20,113 nucleotides of DNA, taken from a virus. A program made the position numbers and the translations under genes. A model generated the notes under the pieces. That model saw only the letters and a program-made list of their open reading frames with translations. It was not told the origin of the DNA and did no database searches. The DNA is taken from the IMG/VR virus record IMGVR_UViG_3300020459_000091, positions 1 through 20,113 of that record. The stretch is one strand, 5' to 3'. Shown here in pieces: positions 6,511 to 12,540 of this stretch (within the stretch, counting starts at the first letter, position 1; every line of letters begins with the position of its first letter).

Positions 6511-6895
6511 ATTATTTTTTATATTACTATTTGCTACAAGTGTATATGCTGAAGATAGTTTTGAAAACACAATGAAGAAACTAGAGGCATTAGAAGGCAA
6601 TAATACAAAAGTTGAATACGATAAGATACAACCTATTAAGGATCAATATTGTTTTATCAAAATACAGATTAAAGAATTAGACAATGGCGAGATTGTTAAA
6701 CAAGAAGTAGTTGAATGTGCTGACGGCAGAAAAGCATATGACGGACCTAGTTATTGGGAGTTGTTCGCTCAATTCTACTATAGAGATATGTTTACACCTG
6801 CCTATTGCAGAAATTATGAAAGGCCGAAACATGCCTATCATAAACCTGGCAAAGTTTGCCTTGATAAAGATGGTAATTGGGAGGTAAAAAGATGA
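6500..6895 (+). CDS. Exported protein with signal peptide
   Basis: A 131-residue protein. The start at 6500 gives MLIRLFFILLFATSVYA, a clear Sec signal peptide with cleavage before EDSF; an in-frame ATG at 6419 would put cytosolic residues in front and is less likely. The mature part contains five cysteines and a C-terminal block YCRNYERPKHAY...GKVCLDKDGNWEVKR that resembles the CR-x-Y...C-x-x-DG-x-W end of surface-antigen-like proteins and of the preceding gene. The signal peptide's LLFATS-x-x-AED is nearly repeated in the exported protein at 17389. It overlaps the preceding gene by 11 nt and the next by 4 nt. Confidence 0.72.
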   Translation: MLIRLFFILLFATSVYAEDSFENTMKKLEALEGNNTKVEYDKIQPIKDQYCFIKIQIKELDNGEIVKQEVVECADGRKAYDGPSYWELFAQFYYRDMFTPAYCRNYERPKHAYHKPGKVCLDKDGNWEVKR

Positions 6896-7050
6896 TAAGA
6901 GGTCTATTGACACTTACAATTTTATGGGTTATCCTTGCATTTGCATGGGATCCATTTACGTCAACTGTTGAGAAAACACAGGCTGTTGACAAAACGAAGG
7001 ATATAGTATATAATGTGTTTAATAATGTAAAGGAGAAGGTGAATGAGTAA
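6892..7050 (+). CDS. Small single-span or exported protein
   Basis: A 52-residue protein in an ATGA overlap with the preceding gene and preceded by GGGAGG. Residues 2-19 (IRGLLTLTILWVILAFAW) form one hydrophobic span, either a membrane anchor or an uncleaved signal. The rest is a short charged helix (VEKTQAVDKTKDIVYNVFNN). Its end overlaps the start of the LPP20-like lipoprotein gene by 8 nt. A perfect sigma-70 consensus is written through its coding sequence. Function unknown. Confidence 0.68.
   Translation: MIRGLLTLTILWVILAFAWDPFTSTVEKTQAVDKTKDIVYNVFNNVKEKVNE
6986..7014 (+). promoter_or_regulatory. Intragenic consensus sigma-70 promoter
   Basis: TTGACA (6986-6991), 17 bp, TATAAT (7009-7014), all 12 bases matching, inside the 52-residue gene. 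Transcription would start near 7021, some 20 nt before the ATG at 7043, with AAGGAG of the ribosome binding site inside that leader. This is a sensible position for a promoter of the lipoprotein, glutaredoxin and downstream genes. Confidence 0.6.
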
Positions 7051-7651
7051 AGTACTCAAATATATAATGATCGGTTCTATAGGTCTGTTACTTGCAAATT
7101 GTTCTAGTAGCACTTATAAAATCAAACAAGAAAAGGATAAACAAGTCCTTAAAGTACCGTCTTGGTATATGAAAGATTATAACGAGAAGAAAGAATGTGG
7201 TACTAAAACGTTCGGCAAAGGCAAAGATAAAGTTTGTATCTTTGGTGTCGGTACAAGTGTTTCACCAGATTTAGAACTTGCAATTGAGAAAGGTATGATG
7301 ATTGCAAAGGCTGAACTTGCTGATAAAGTAAAAGGTGAGATGAATAAGAAAGCAAAAATATTTACTACTGAATTAGGTAAGAATACTAATAAGACCGTAG
7401 TTACAGATGTTGAAACTACATTGGTAAATATAATCAAACAAACGCCTGTAAGAGGTTATGAAGTATTTGCACAAGAGGTAACTCTAACAAAGAACGGATA
7501 CTACAGAGCATGGATTGGTTTAAGATTACCTATGGGTGAATACAATAAGATGTATAACTACTCTATTGAAACCGTAGTTGACGCTTTCAAACTAAAAGAA
7601 ATGGCTGATAAGGCCTATGACGAAGTAGAGGTTATTGCTAATGAGCAGTAA
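7043..7651 (+). CDS. LPP20-like lipoprotein
   Basis: A 202-residue protein with a lipoprotein signal (YIMIGSIGLLLANC, C20 as the lipidated cysteine). The mature part begins after a Ser/Lys linker with VPSWYMKDY, then a G-x-G segment (CIFGVGTSVSPDLELAIEKG) and a helix AKAELADKVKGEMNKK. This order (P-x-W-Y, G-x-G, then an A-x-x-x-A-x-x-A helix with ELA) is what I know from LPP20-family outer-membrane lipoproteins. AAGGAG precedes the ATG. The role in phage infection is unknown; a host-derived envelope protein is plausible. Confidence 0.62.
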   Translation: MSKVLKYIMIGSIGLLLANCSSSTYKIKQEKDKQVLKVPSWYMKDYNEKKECGTKTFGKGKDKVCIFGVGTSVSPDLELAIEKGMMIAKAELADKVKGEMNKKAKIFTTELGKNTNKTVVTDVETTLVNIIKQTPVRGYEVFAQEVTLTKNGYYRAWIGLRLPMGEYNKMYNYSIETVVDAFKLKEMADKAYDEVEVIANEQ

Positions 7652-7910
7652 AATAGAAATATATTCAAAGCCTAATTGCACCTATTGTGTAAAGGCTAAG
7701 AACCTGGTGAAGACACTAGGCTTTGAATACAAAGAAAAGATGTTTGGTAAAGACTTTAAAACACCAGACGAGTTGTTTGAGGCCGTAGGTAAACAAGTAA
7801 GAACTATGCCTCAAATAATTATAGATGATAAACATATCGGTGGGTACAACGAGTTAGTTGAATACTTTAACGATAAAGGTTTAGTAAACTTTAAGGGTGA
7901 GAAAATATAA
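7641..7910 (+). CDS. Glutaredoxin
   Basis: An 89-residue thiol-disulfide oxidoreductase of the glutaredoxin type. Beta strand KIEIYSKPNC leads into the redox motif C-T-Y-C (residues 13-16); the cis-proline is in RTMPQII and the glutathione-binding GGYNEL follows, all at normal spacing. The frame also opens at TTG 7635, but ATG 7641 is the natural start. Known phage glutaredoxins reduce the phage ribonucleotide reductase; here NrdA at the start of the window ends in CDSC, a suitable substrate (inference). The stop and the next ATG overlap (TAATG). Confidence 0.92.
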   Translation: MSSKIEIYSKPNCTYCVKAKNLVKTLGFEYKEKMFGKDFKTPDELFEAVGKQVRTMPQIIIDDKHIGGYNELVEYFNDKGLVNFKGEKI

Positions 7911-8122
7911 TGGCAATATCAGATTATTCTTCACACGATTGGCGTAAAAATACAGATGACGCTGTTGTAGTAGATGAACATGGTACAATCATTAGACCTG
8001 TGAATGCTTTAAAAGTAAAATTTACAGACCCTAAAGACTTAAAACCATATGAAGTTGACATATCAAGGCTAATAAGAGTCTTTGTTAATAACATAACAGA
8101 TCATAGAAGGAGTGTTAAGTAA
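7910..8122 (+). CDS. Hypothetical small protein
   Basis: A 70-residue cytosolic protein of unknown family. It reads as a short beta-rich unit (DDAVVVDEHGTIIRPVNALKV) followed by a helix (ISRLIRVFVNNITDHRRS). It starts in a TAATG overlap with the glutaredoxin gene and ends in a TAATG overlap with the next, so it is translationally coupled on both sides. Confidence 0.62.
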   Translation: MAISDYSSHDWRKNTDDAVVVDEHGTIIRPVNALKVKFTDPKDLKPYEVDISRLIRVFVNNITDHRRSVK

Positions 8123-8250
8123 TGCACAAGTTGAATACTGTTTTATTATTAGTACTATTGACTATAGCAGTATGTAATTCTATCGCTATAAAAAAACTAA
8201 ATGATGAAGTGTTTTGGCCTGATGGCATAATGAAACCACTAAACAAATGA
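8122..8250 (+). CDS. Small single-span membrane protein
   Basis: A 42-residue protein. Residues 6-23 (TVLLLVLLTIAVCNSIAI) form one hydrophobic span, followed by a short polar tail (KKLNDEVFWPDG). It has GAAGGAG about 10 nt before the ATG and forms an ATGA-type overlap with the gene at 8247. Size and layout fit a small membrane effector or holin-like peptide, but there is no lysis gene beside it. Confidence 0.6.
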   Translation: MHKLNTVLLLVLLTIAVCNSIAIKKLNDEVFWPDGIMKPLNK

Positions 8251-8624
8251 TGGCAGATAAAAAAGACAACGACAACGTAATATTGTTTCCTAAAATTCCT
8301 ATGAAAAGACCTAATCAAAAGGCACAGGAATTAGACGCTAAACGACAGGAGATGATGAGATTGCAACATAACAAGGTTTATGTACAGGCAATATCTGAAC
8401 AATTAACAGAGTCAATGCTATTGACATTAAGAGATGAGAATATTAATATAACAGACAAAACGTTTTTAAGTGACTATAAACTATCACTAGAGGCAATTAA
8501 GTCTATGTTGCTAAGACAAGTACATATGAAACACCCTCTACAAGAAAGAGTTGACAAGTCTGTTACAACAAAAGGTGACGGTAAAGATGTTTATGCTATT
8601 ACTATTGACTATAAAAAATTTTAA
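8247..8624 (+). CDS. Conserved-looking phage protein, helical
   Basis: A 125-residue cytosolic protein. The N-terminus DNVILFPKIPMKRPNQ is followed by long helices (KAQELDAKRQEMMRLQHNK, ISEQLTESMLLTLRDENI, KLSLEAIKSMLLRQVHMKHP). The arrangement recalls a hypothetical protein common in marine T4-like phages, but I cannot name a function. ATG 8247 and 8250 are both possible. The DNA-binding-like gene at 8711 follows after an 86-base gap holding a hairpin. Confidence 0.66.
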   Translation: MMADKKDNDNVILFPKIPMKRPNQKAQELDAKRQEMMRLQHNKVYVQAISEQLTESMLLTLRDENINITDKTFLSDYKLSLEAIKSMLLRQVHMKHPLQERVDKSVTTKGDGKDVYAITIDYKKF

Positions 8625-8649
8625 GAATTCCATAAAGCACTTTGGGATA

Positions 8650-8676
8650 GTTGCTAATGCTGGCAAAGTTAGTAAC
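8650..8676 (+). repeat. Inverted repeat (hairpin) upstream of the winged-helix gene
   Basis: GTTGCTAA (8650-8657) pairs with TTAGTAAC (8669-8676) over 8 bp including one G-U pair, with an 11-base loop. It lies in the gap 8625-8710 and is followed by ACTTTAATC, too weak a T-run for a firm terminator call. It could be an operator for the adjacent DNA-binding protein or an RNA hairpin. Confidence 0.35.
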
Positions 8677-8710
8677 TTTAATCAATGCCATACAAGAAGG
8701 AGTGAATATA

Positions 8711-9043
8711 ATGTTTAAATCATTATTCGCAAATGACTCATTAAGAGTTGTAACTAAAGCAAAAAAAACTGAAACTAGAGGCAGAAAAACTTTGTCAAAA
8801 AGACAAAAAGTTTTGAACCTTTTATCAAAAGGTGAGTCTGTGACTTGGAAAACTCTAAGGAACAAATTTGATCTAGTATCACCTAGAGCACTTGTTGATA
8901 CTTTAAGAGCAGAAGGTAACATGATCTATGTTAATCAAACTGCTAAAGGTACTTCATACAGAATGGGTGTACCAACAAAAGCGATCATCGCTGCTGGTAT
9001 CAAAAAATTATATGGGACTCCGTTCGCATATAAAAATGCCTAA
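8711..9043 (+). CDS. Winged-helix/helix-turn-helix-like DNA-binding protein
   Basis: A 110-residue basic protein. After a Lys/Arg-rich lead (AKKTETRGRKTLSKRQKV), the segment VLNLLSKGESVTWKTLRNKF is a helix-turn-helix entry, then SPRALVDTLRAEGNMIYV is a recognition helix and wing; KGTSYRMG closes the wing. This layout occurs in a family I associate with marine T4-like phages. The start at 8711 has AAGGAGTGAATATA before it; in-frame starts at 8651 (TTG) and 8657 (ATG) would add a hydrophobic lead and overlap the hairpin. A transcription regulator or nucleoid-type protein is likely; the target is unknown. Confidence 0.68.
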   Translation: MFKSLFANDSLRVVTKAKKTETRGRKTLSKRQKVLNLLSKGESVTWKTLRNKFDLVSPRALVDTLRAEGNMIYVNQTAKGTSYRMGVPTKAIIAAGIKKLYGTPFAYKNA

Positions 9044-9054
9044 TACTCAACGAG

Positions 9055-9062
9055 TATAAATA
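9055..9062 (+). promoter_or_regulatory. T4-late-type promoter motif TATAAATA
   Basis: An exact TATAAATA, the T4 late -10 element, sits in the short gap after the winged-helix gene and 56 bases before the DUF6433-like gene. The overlapping inverted repeat TACTC-AAC-GAGTA (9044-9056) ends at its left edge. T4 late promoters need no -35 box, and none is seen. The gp33 gene at 17993 supports the existence of T4-type late transcription. Confidence 0.6.
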
Positions 9063-9070
9063 GATGTATA

Positions 9071-9090
9071 GGGGTAGGGAGACTTACCCC
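9071..9090 (+). terminator. GC-rich hairpin (terminator or 5'-end stabiliser)
   Basis: GGGGTA (9071-9076) pairs perfectly with TACCCC (9085-9090) across an 8-base loop and is followed by TTT. It stands between the TATAAATA motif and the gene at 9118. If transcription starts at the late promoter, the hairpin is at the very 5' end of that mRNA; otherwise it would end transcripts from upstream. Confidence 0.5.
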
Positions 9091-9117
9091 TTTACATAAC
9101 AACATGAGGAGGGCATT

Positions 9118-9606
9118 ATGCCAATGACAACATCACAATTACATGGTATGGATACAGCAGGTTCATCTGCTCCATTACTACATGAAATTCTAATCAAAGT
9201 AAACAACGCCAAAGACAAATCAAAAAAGATTGAAGTATTAAGAGAAAACGATTCAGTACCATTAAGACAAATACTGAAAGGTGCTTTTGATCCTAAAATC
9301 AAATGGGATTTACCAGAGGGTACGCCACCATACAAAGAGAATGACGCACCAGCAGGTACTGAACATACTACACTACACACAGAAGCCAGAAGATTATGGC
9401 ACTTTGTTGAAGGCGCTAACGATAAACTTACTAAATCCAAAAAAGAAATGATGTTTATTCAAATGCTAGAAGGCCTACATAAAGATGACGCTAAACTTTT
9501 AGTATCAGTTAAAGAGAAAGAACTGAACAAAGTATATAAAGGTTTAACTGATTCTGTGGTTAAAGACGCATTTAGATGGAACGAAGAATACAAAACCATC
9601 GGATAA
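9118..9606 (+). CDS. DUF6433-like phage protein
   Basis: A 162-residue protein behind GAGGAGG. The core (LHEILIKVNNAKDKSKKIEVL, DSVPLRQILKGAFDPKIKW, LPEGTPPYKENDAPAGTEHT, RRLWHFVEGAND, EMMFIQMLEGLHKDDAKLL, KGLTDSVVKDAFRWNE) matches what I recall of the DUF6433 family, a conserved protein of T4-like marine phages without a proven function. The late-type motif at 9055 suggests late expression and hence possibly a role in the virion or packaging (inference). It is the only gene of its transcription unit; a hairpin and a new promoter follow. Confidence 0.78.
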   Translation: MPMTTSQLHGMDTAGSSAPLLHEILIKVNNAKDKSKKIEVLRENDSVPLRQILKGAFDPKIKWDLPEGTPPYKENDAPAGTEHTTLHTEARRLWHFVEGANDKLTKSKKEMMFIQMLEGLHKDDAKLLVSVKEKELNKVYKGLTDSVVKDAFRWNEEYKTIG

Positions 9607-9641
9607 CATAAATATTATAGAGTGATTCTATAAAATTCAAC

Positions 9642-9675
9642 TATAGGGTGTATTGACAAGATGTCGCACCCTATA
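9642..9675 (+). terminator. Inverted repeat, possible terminator
   Basis: TATAGGGTG (9642-9650) and CACCCTATA (9667-9675) are perfect complements with a 16-base loop, 36 bases after the DUF6433-like gene. No T-run follows, so intrinsic termination is uncertain; an RNA processing or stability element is an alternative. The rest of the gap 9607-9776 holds a CATAAATA at 9607 and the promoter at 9714. Confidence 0.45.
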
Positions 9676-9713
9676 ACCCATTGATTTATCTACATTATTT
9701 GTCCATTTTTTGC

Positions 9714-9742
9714 TTGATTCATACACTAAATTATGTTATATT
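9714..9742 (+). promoter_or_regulatory. Sigma-70-type promoter with extended -10
   Basis: TTGATT (9714-9719), a 17-bp spacer ending TGT (extended -10), TATATT (9737-9742). The leading GC of GCTTGA is shared with several other promoters of this window. It drives the gene at 9777 with a leader of about 28 nt that contains AAAAAGGAG. Confidence 0.65.
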
Positions 9743-9776
9743 TAAGTATGAAAACAACAAAAAAGGAGAATATACT

Positions 9777-9971
9777 ATGTCAAAAGTAAAACAATGGGCA
9801 GAAAATACTGCTGAACAAAAAGTTGATAATATTATTGCCAAACTTACATCTGGCGAAATAGATAGATCAACTGCTAAGACTAAAATTATGAAAGTTGATA
9901 ATTTAGAATTAGTCGGAATTGATGAACATAATATTGATGAAGTTATTTACGAGGCTCATGCTAATGCGTAA
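9777..9971 (+). CDS. Hypothetical small helical protein
   Basis: A 64-residue acidic protein (MSKVKQWAENTAEQKVDNII..., KLTSGEIDRSTAKTKIMK, then an acidic helix DEHNIDEVIYEAHANA). The start is set by AAAAAGGAGAATATACT before ATG 9777; an upstream in-frame ATG at 9681 would place the promoter inside the gene and is rejected. It is the first gene behind the promoter at 9714, so it may be well expressed. The family is not recognised. Confidence 0.66.
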   Translation: MSKVKQWAENTAEQKVDNIIAKLTSGEIDRSTAKTKIMKVDNLELVGIDEHNIDEVIYEAHANA

Positions 9972-10278
9972 ATCATTTTTTATATTATTTTTATTATTCA
10001 TCTATACATGGTCTTGGTCTATATTCAATGTTGCCAAGGCTGATGATTATAACACGGCTGTTATAAGTCATGTTATATCAGAAAAAATTAAAGGCACAGA
10101 TATTGATACATCATATATTATGGAACAAGAAATAGAAAAACTTGCCCATAAATTTATGATTGATTCAGTTACTATATTACAGGCATACCTACCTCAAATA
10201 CTAGAGGCTATTGCTGCTGATTTAAGATTACAACTTGACGAGAAATATAAGGAACAAATTTTAAATGGTAACAACTAG
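9964..10278 (+). CDS. Exported protein with signal peptide
   Basis: A 104-residue protein. MRKSFFILFLLFIYTWSWSI followed by FNVAKA is a strong signal peptide with cleavage before DDYN. The mature part is about 78 residues and largely helical (VISHVISEKIKGTDIDTSYI, QEIEKLAHKFMIDSV, LPQILEAIAADLRLQL). ATG 9958 is also possible; 9964 has GAGG at a better distance. It should act in the periplasm or stay membrane-anchored; function unknown. It overlaps both neighbours. Confidence 0.68.
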   Translation: MRKSFFILFLLFIYTWSWSIFNVAKADDYNTAVISHVISEKIKGTDIDTSYIMEQEIEKLAHKFMIDSVTILQAYLPQILEAIAADLRLQLDEKYKEQILNGNN

Positions 10279-10678
10279 AAAATCTAAAGCACTAAAACTT
10301 AAAAGAAAGCTCAAACGTGAGCTGTCTGGTAAACGTAAATATATTACAACTTACAAAGACATAAAATCTTATTTTAAATTAGTTAATTCAGCACTATTTG
10401 ATAGTAAACTTTCACCTTTTGGTCAAGTAGAAATCAAAGACCTAAAAAGACAAAAATGTATAGGTCAAGTTGTAGTGCTAGAGTGGAAAAGAGCAGGTAC
10501 TAGATTGTACAAACTAGAGATGTTACCTTCTTATCCGAACAAAAAAGATTTCTTGGATACGCTAGTCCATGAAATGGTACATTTATATCAAATGCAGAAT
10601 TTAGGCGATACAGGTAACCACAATGATTTATTCTGGTCCTTTGAACCTAAAGTAAACTACATCGGTTTACGATTATAA
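10265..10678 (+). CDS. SprT-like zinc metalloprotease
   Basis: A 137-residue protein with the zinc-protease signature H102-E-M-V-H106 in DTLVHEMVHLYQ and a plausible third ligand H119 in NHNDLFW. This is the minimal SprT/Spartan-type layout: a basic N-terminal helix (KLKRKLKREL), a beta part, then HExxH and a nearby His. The zinc-ribbon tail of full-length SprT is absent. In cells, SprT-family enzymes degrade proteins crosslinked to DNA; in phages the substrate is unknown. The start overlaps the exported protein's end by 14 nt. Confidence 0.8.
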   Translation: MVTTRKSKALKLKRKLKRELSGKRKYITTYKDIKSYFKLVNSALFDSKLSPFGQVEIKDLKRQKCIGQVVVLEWKRAGTRLYKLEMLPSYPNKKDFLDTLVHEMVHLYQMQNLGDTGNHNDLFWSFEPKVNYIGLRL

Positions 10679-10692
10679 AAGAAAGTTATATT

Positions 10693-10968
10693 ATGAAAGG
10701 TGAGAAGAATCATATTGACGAGTGGTTACAAAAACAAATCAAAAAAGGTATTTCTATTATTGATAAAGTATTAGACAATAATATTAATGAGTGGGAATTG
10801 TATTACACAGGTCATTTACAAAGAGATATACTAACAAATTTCCCAGGCAGAACGAGTAAAAAGATTTTCAAAGGTTATAGAAACCATTTGAACAACGATA
10901 ACCTTGTGTTTATACAAAAGAAGTTTGAAGAACACGGTTATGAATATTATGTAAAGAGAGGTATATAA
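10693..10968 (+). CDS. Hypothetical basic protein
   Basis: A 91-residue protein, GAAAG before the ATG. Helical N-terminus (HIDEWLQKQIKKGISIIDKV), then WELYYTGHLQRDILTNFPGR and a Lys/Asn-rich part ending EEHGYEYYVKRGI. It could be a small nucleic-acid-binding protein by charge, but I recognise no family. Its stop overlaps the next ATG (TAATG). Confidence 0.62.
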   Translation: MKGEKNHIDEWLQKQIKKGISIIDKVLDNNINEWELYYTGHLQRDILTNFPGRTSKKIFKGYRNHLNNDNLVFIQKKFEEHGYEYYVKRGI

Positions 10969-11258
10969 TGAAACTATTGAAAAAACATAAAGAGATATTA
11001 AACGAATTAATCAAAGGTAAAGGCTACTGGAAGACGCCTACTGTACCTAAAGATTACAAAGACAAAACAAGTGTGCTAGATATACTTGTGCCATTGTACT
11101 TAAAAGGCTTATTGACGTTTCAAAGACAATACGACATACCACTAATCGGACCTAGTAACGAACACATGGTTAGATTCAAATGGTATGATGTTATGATTGA
11201 TAAAAAGAAAACAATTAAAGACTTAAAAAAGGTGGTTAAAGATGGGCAAATCGTATAA
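10968..11258 (+). CDS. Hypothetical protein, winged-helix-like in outline
   Basis: A 96-residue basic protein. The order of elements (LLKKHKEILNELIKGKGYWK, SVLDILVPLYLKGLLTFQRQ, then strands IPLIGPSNEHMVRFKWYDV) resembles a three-helix winged-helix domain in which LVPLYLKGLLTF is the third helix leading to a wing. This is an impression from secondary structure only. It overlaps the glucosaminidase gene by 17 nt. Confidence 0.58.
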   Translation: MKLLKKHKEILNELIKGKGYWKTPTVPKDYKDKTSVLDILVPLYLKGLLTFQRQYDIPLIGPSNEHMVRFKWYDVMIDKKKTIKDLKKVVKDGQIV

Positions 11259-11925
11259 TTGGCATAGACTCGCAAATCAGGCTTGGTTTTATACAAAGGT
11301 ATTTTTTACAGTATTAACTTTAATGGTTGCTGCTTATGCCTACGGTACATACAATCCTAATAAAACAGCAAAGGCTGTAGTCAACGAAGAACTTGATTTA
11401 TTCTATATGCAAAAGATAGAAGAAATGGGACTACAAGAGCCTGAATTTACATACAGCAATGATATTCAGTTTGTACGTGCTATGCACAAATGTATAAACT
11501 ATATTAATTTCTCCTTACCAAAAGATAAAAGAGTACCTTATGAGATGATTATAGGTCAGGCTGCGTTAGAGTCTGGTTGGGGTAACAGTAGATTTGCTAT
11601 GAAGGCAAACAATCTATTTGGTATAAGAACATGGAGTGAAGATACTCCACACCTCTTACCACAAGGCATAACAAAATGGCCAGGTTGGGGTGTGAGAGCT
11701 TTTGCTAGTAAATGCGATAGTGTAAAAGAATATGTAAGATTACTAAACAACCATAATGCTTACAAAGAGTTTAGAGTATTAAGACAAAAGATGTTAGATA
11801 AAAATCAACAACTTGATTCTATACAACTTATCAAAACTTTAGATAAGTTTTCTACTACAGCAGATTATGACAAAAGAGTTATAAGAATGATAAAGAAAAT
11901 AAGAAAACTAGAGGAGAATAAATGA
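11242..11925 (+). CDS. Membrane-anchored glucosaminidase (Bax/FlgJ-type)
   Basis: A 227-residue peptidoglycan hydrolase. Residues 17-36 (YTKVFFTVLTLMVAAYAYGT) form an N-terminal membrane span. The catalytic domain has the glucosaminidase hallmarks IIGQAALESGWGNSRFAMKA with catalytic E110, NLFGIRTW, and WGVRAFASKCDSVKEYVRLL with the closing NHNAYKEFR segment. It would cleave glycan strands from the outer face of the inner membrane. The single N-terminal span without an evident cleavage site could be a signal-anchor (SAR) arrangement, so it may be the endolysin or an envelope-entry enzyme. A small membrane protein gene overlaps its stop by 4 nt, as in a lysis cassette. Confidence 0.82.
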   Translation: MGKSYNWHRLANQAWFYTKVFFTVLTLMVAAYAYGTYNPNKTAKAVVNEELDLFYMQKIEEMGLQEPEFTYSNDIQFVRAMHKCINYINFSLPKDKRVPYEMIIGQAALESGWGNSRFAMKANNLFGIRTWSEDTPHLLPQGITKWPGWGVRAFASKCDSVKEYVRLLNNHNAYKEFRVLRQKMLDKNQQLDSIQLIKTLDKFSTTADYDKRVIRMIKKIRKLEENK

Positions 11926-12113
11926 CAGCAGAGTATGGAGTAGGAATGTTCTTTTTTGGCATGACAGTAACCCTTATAGGTTTTTTGATTGCCTTTATGG
12001 TTGTCAACTACAATCTAAAACAAGAACGTAAAAAGAAATACAAAGAAACAGGTCCATTAGCAGACTTGCACAAATACATGCCAGGTGTTAAATACGGAGA
12101 TGATTGTCAATGA
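11922..12113 (+). CDS. Small single-span membrane protein, holin/spanin candidate
   Basis: A 63-residue protein in an ATGA overlap with the glucosaminidase gene, GAGGAG before the ATG. Residues 8-28 (MFFFGMTVTLIGFLIAFMVV) form one membrane span, followed by a basic stretch (QERKKKYKE) that should stay in the cytosol. One span plus a charged tail directly after a peptidoglycan hydrolase suggests a pinholin-like or accessory lysis role; this is inference from position only. Confidence 0.64.
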   Translation: MTAEYGVGMFFFGMTVTLIGFLIAFMVVNYNLKQERKKKYKETGPLADLHKYMPGVKYGDDCQ

Positions 12114-12325
12114 GTTATGCTCAATCAGAAAATCACAAAAGAAACGTAAGAGTTTTAGCAGAGGGTGCTCAAGGCAAAAAGATGACACGTAAGGTTGATA
12201 CGTGGGAATACGAATCACTTGCAGATTGTATTAGATCAGATCAAGTGCCTGCTGAAGAAATTGCAGAAATATTTACTGATAAAGCATACTATAATTGGTA
12301 TAAAAAGAAGTATTTTACAGCTTGA
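12110..12325 (+). CDS. Conserved-looking small phage protein
   Basis: A 71-residue protein. The pattern NHKRNVRVLAEGAQGKKMT, KVDTWEYESLADCIRSDQVP, AEEIAEIFTDKAYYNWYKKK looks like a small family common in marine T4-like phages, function unknown. I choose ATG 12110 over TTG 12104; it overlaps the previous stop (ATGA). The last codon and stop run into the -35 box of the next promoter. Confidence 0.66.
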   Translation: MSYAQSENHKRNVRVLAEGAQGKKMTRKVDTWEYESLADCIRSDQVPAEEIAEIFTDKAYYNWYKKKYFTA

Positions 12326-12350
12326 CATTGCAGTAAAATTGATATATAAT
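12322..12350 (+). promoter_or_regulatory. Consensus sigma-70 promoter
   Basis: A perfect TTGACA (12322-12327), 17 bp, TATAAT (12345-12350), preceded by GC as in other promoters here. The -35 box overlaps the stop codon of the preceding gene. Only 7 bases separate the -10 box from the ATG at 12358, so transcription should start at or next to that codon. Confidence 0.82.
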
Positions 12351-12357
12351 AGACCCT

Positions 12358-12540
12358 ATGATACATGAAGAAGACATAAAAAGACAAGAAGACCCAAAGA
12401 TTAGAAGACTCAAGGCGTTAGCAAAAGCATGTGCTAATGCTCAACTTGACTCTTTCAAAAATTTATGGTATAATAAACTTATGCAACTTGCTAAACAATA
12501 CAACATGACGGACTATGTTATGAGAAAGCTGATACACTAA
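12358..12540 (+). CDS. Hypothetical protein with apparently leaderless start
   Basis: A 60-residue basic, helical protein (IHEEDIKRQEDPKIRRLKAL, ACANAQLDSFKNLWYNKLMQ). No ribosome binding site can precede ATG 12358 on the mRNA because the -10 box ends 7 bases upstream. An in-frame ATG at 12481 (residue 42) again follows a TATAAT box by 6 bases, which would give a 19-residue product. The stop overlaps the next ATG (TAATG). Family unknown. Confidence 0.58.
   Translation: MIHEEDIKRQEDPKIRRLKALAKACANAQLDSFKNLWYNKLMQLAKQYNMTDYVMRKLIH
12446..12474 (+). promoter_or_regulatory. Intragenic sigma-70-type promoter with extended -10
   Basis: TTGACT (12446-12451), a 17-bp spacer ending in TGG (extended -10), TATAAT (12469-12474), inside the 60-residue gene. 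It would add transcription of the gene at 12540 and the sufE region. An ATG follows the -10 box by 6 bases. Confidence 0.5.

Noticed and set aside
9651-9677. TTGACA (9653) as a promoter with TATAAC (9672)
   Set aside because: The spacing is only 13 bp, and the sequence is explained as the loop and arm of the inverted repeat 9642-9675.
9681-9776. Extended N-terminus for the protein at 9777
   Set aside because: It contains the promoter and the ribosome binding site in the coding region; the strong AAAAAGGAG before 9777 decides the start.
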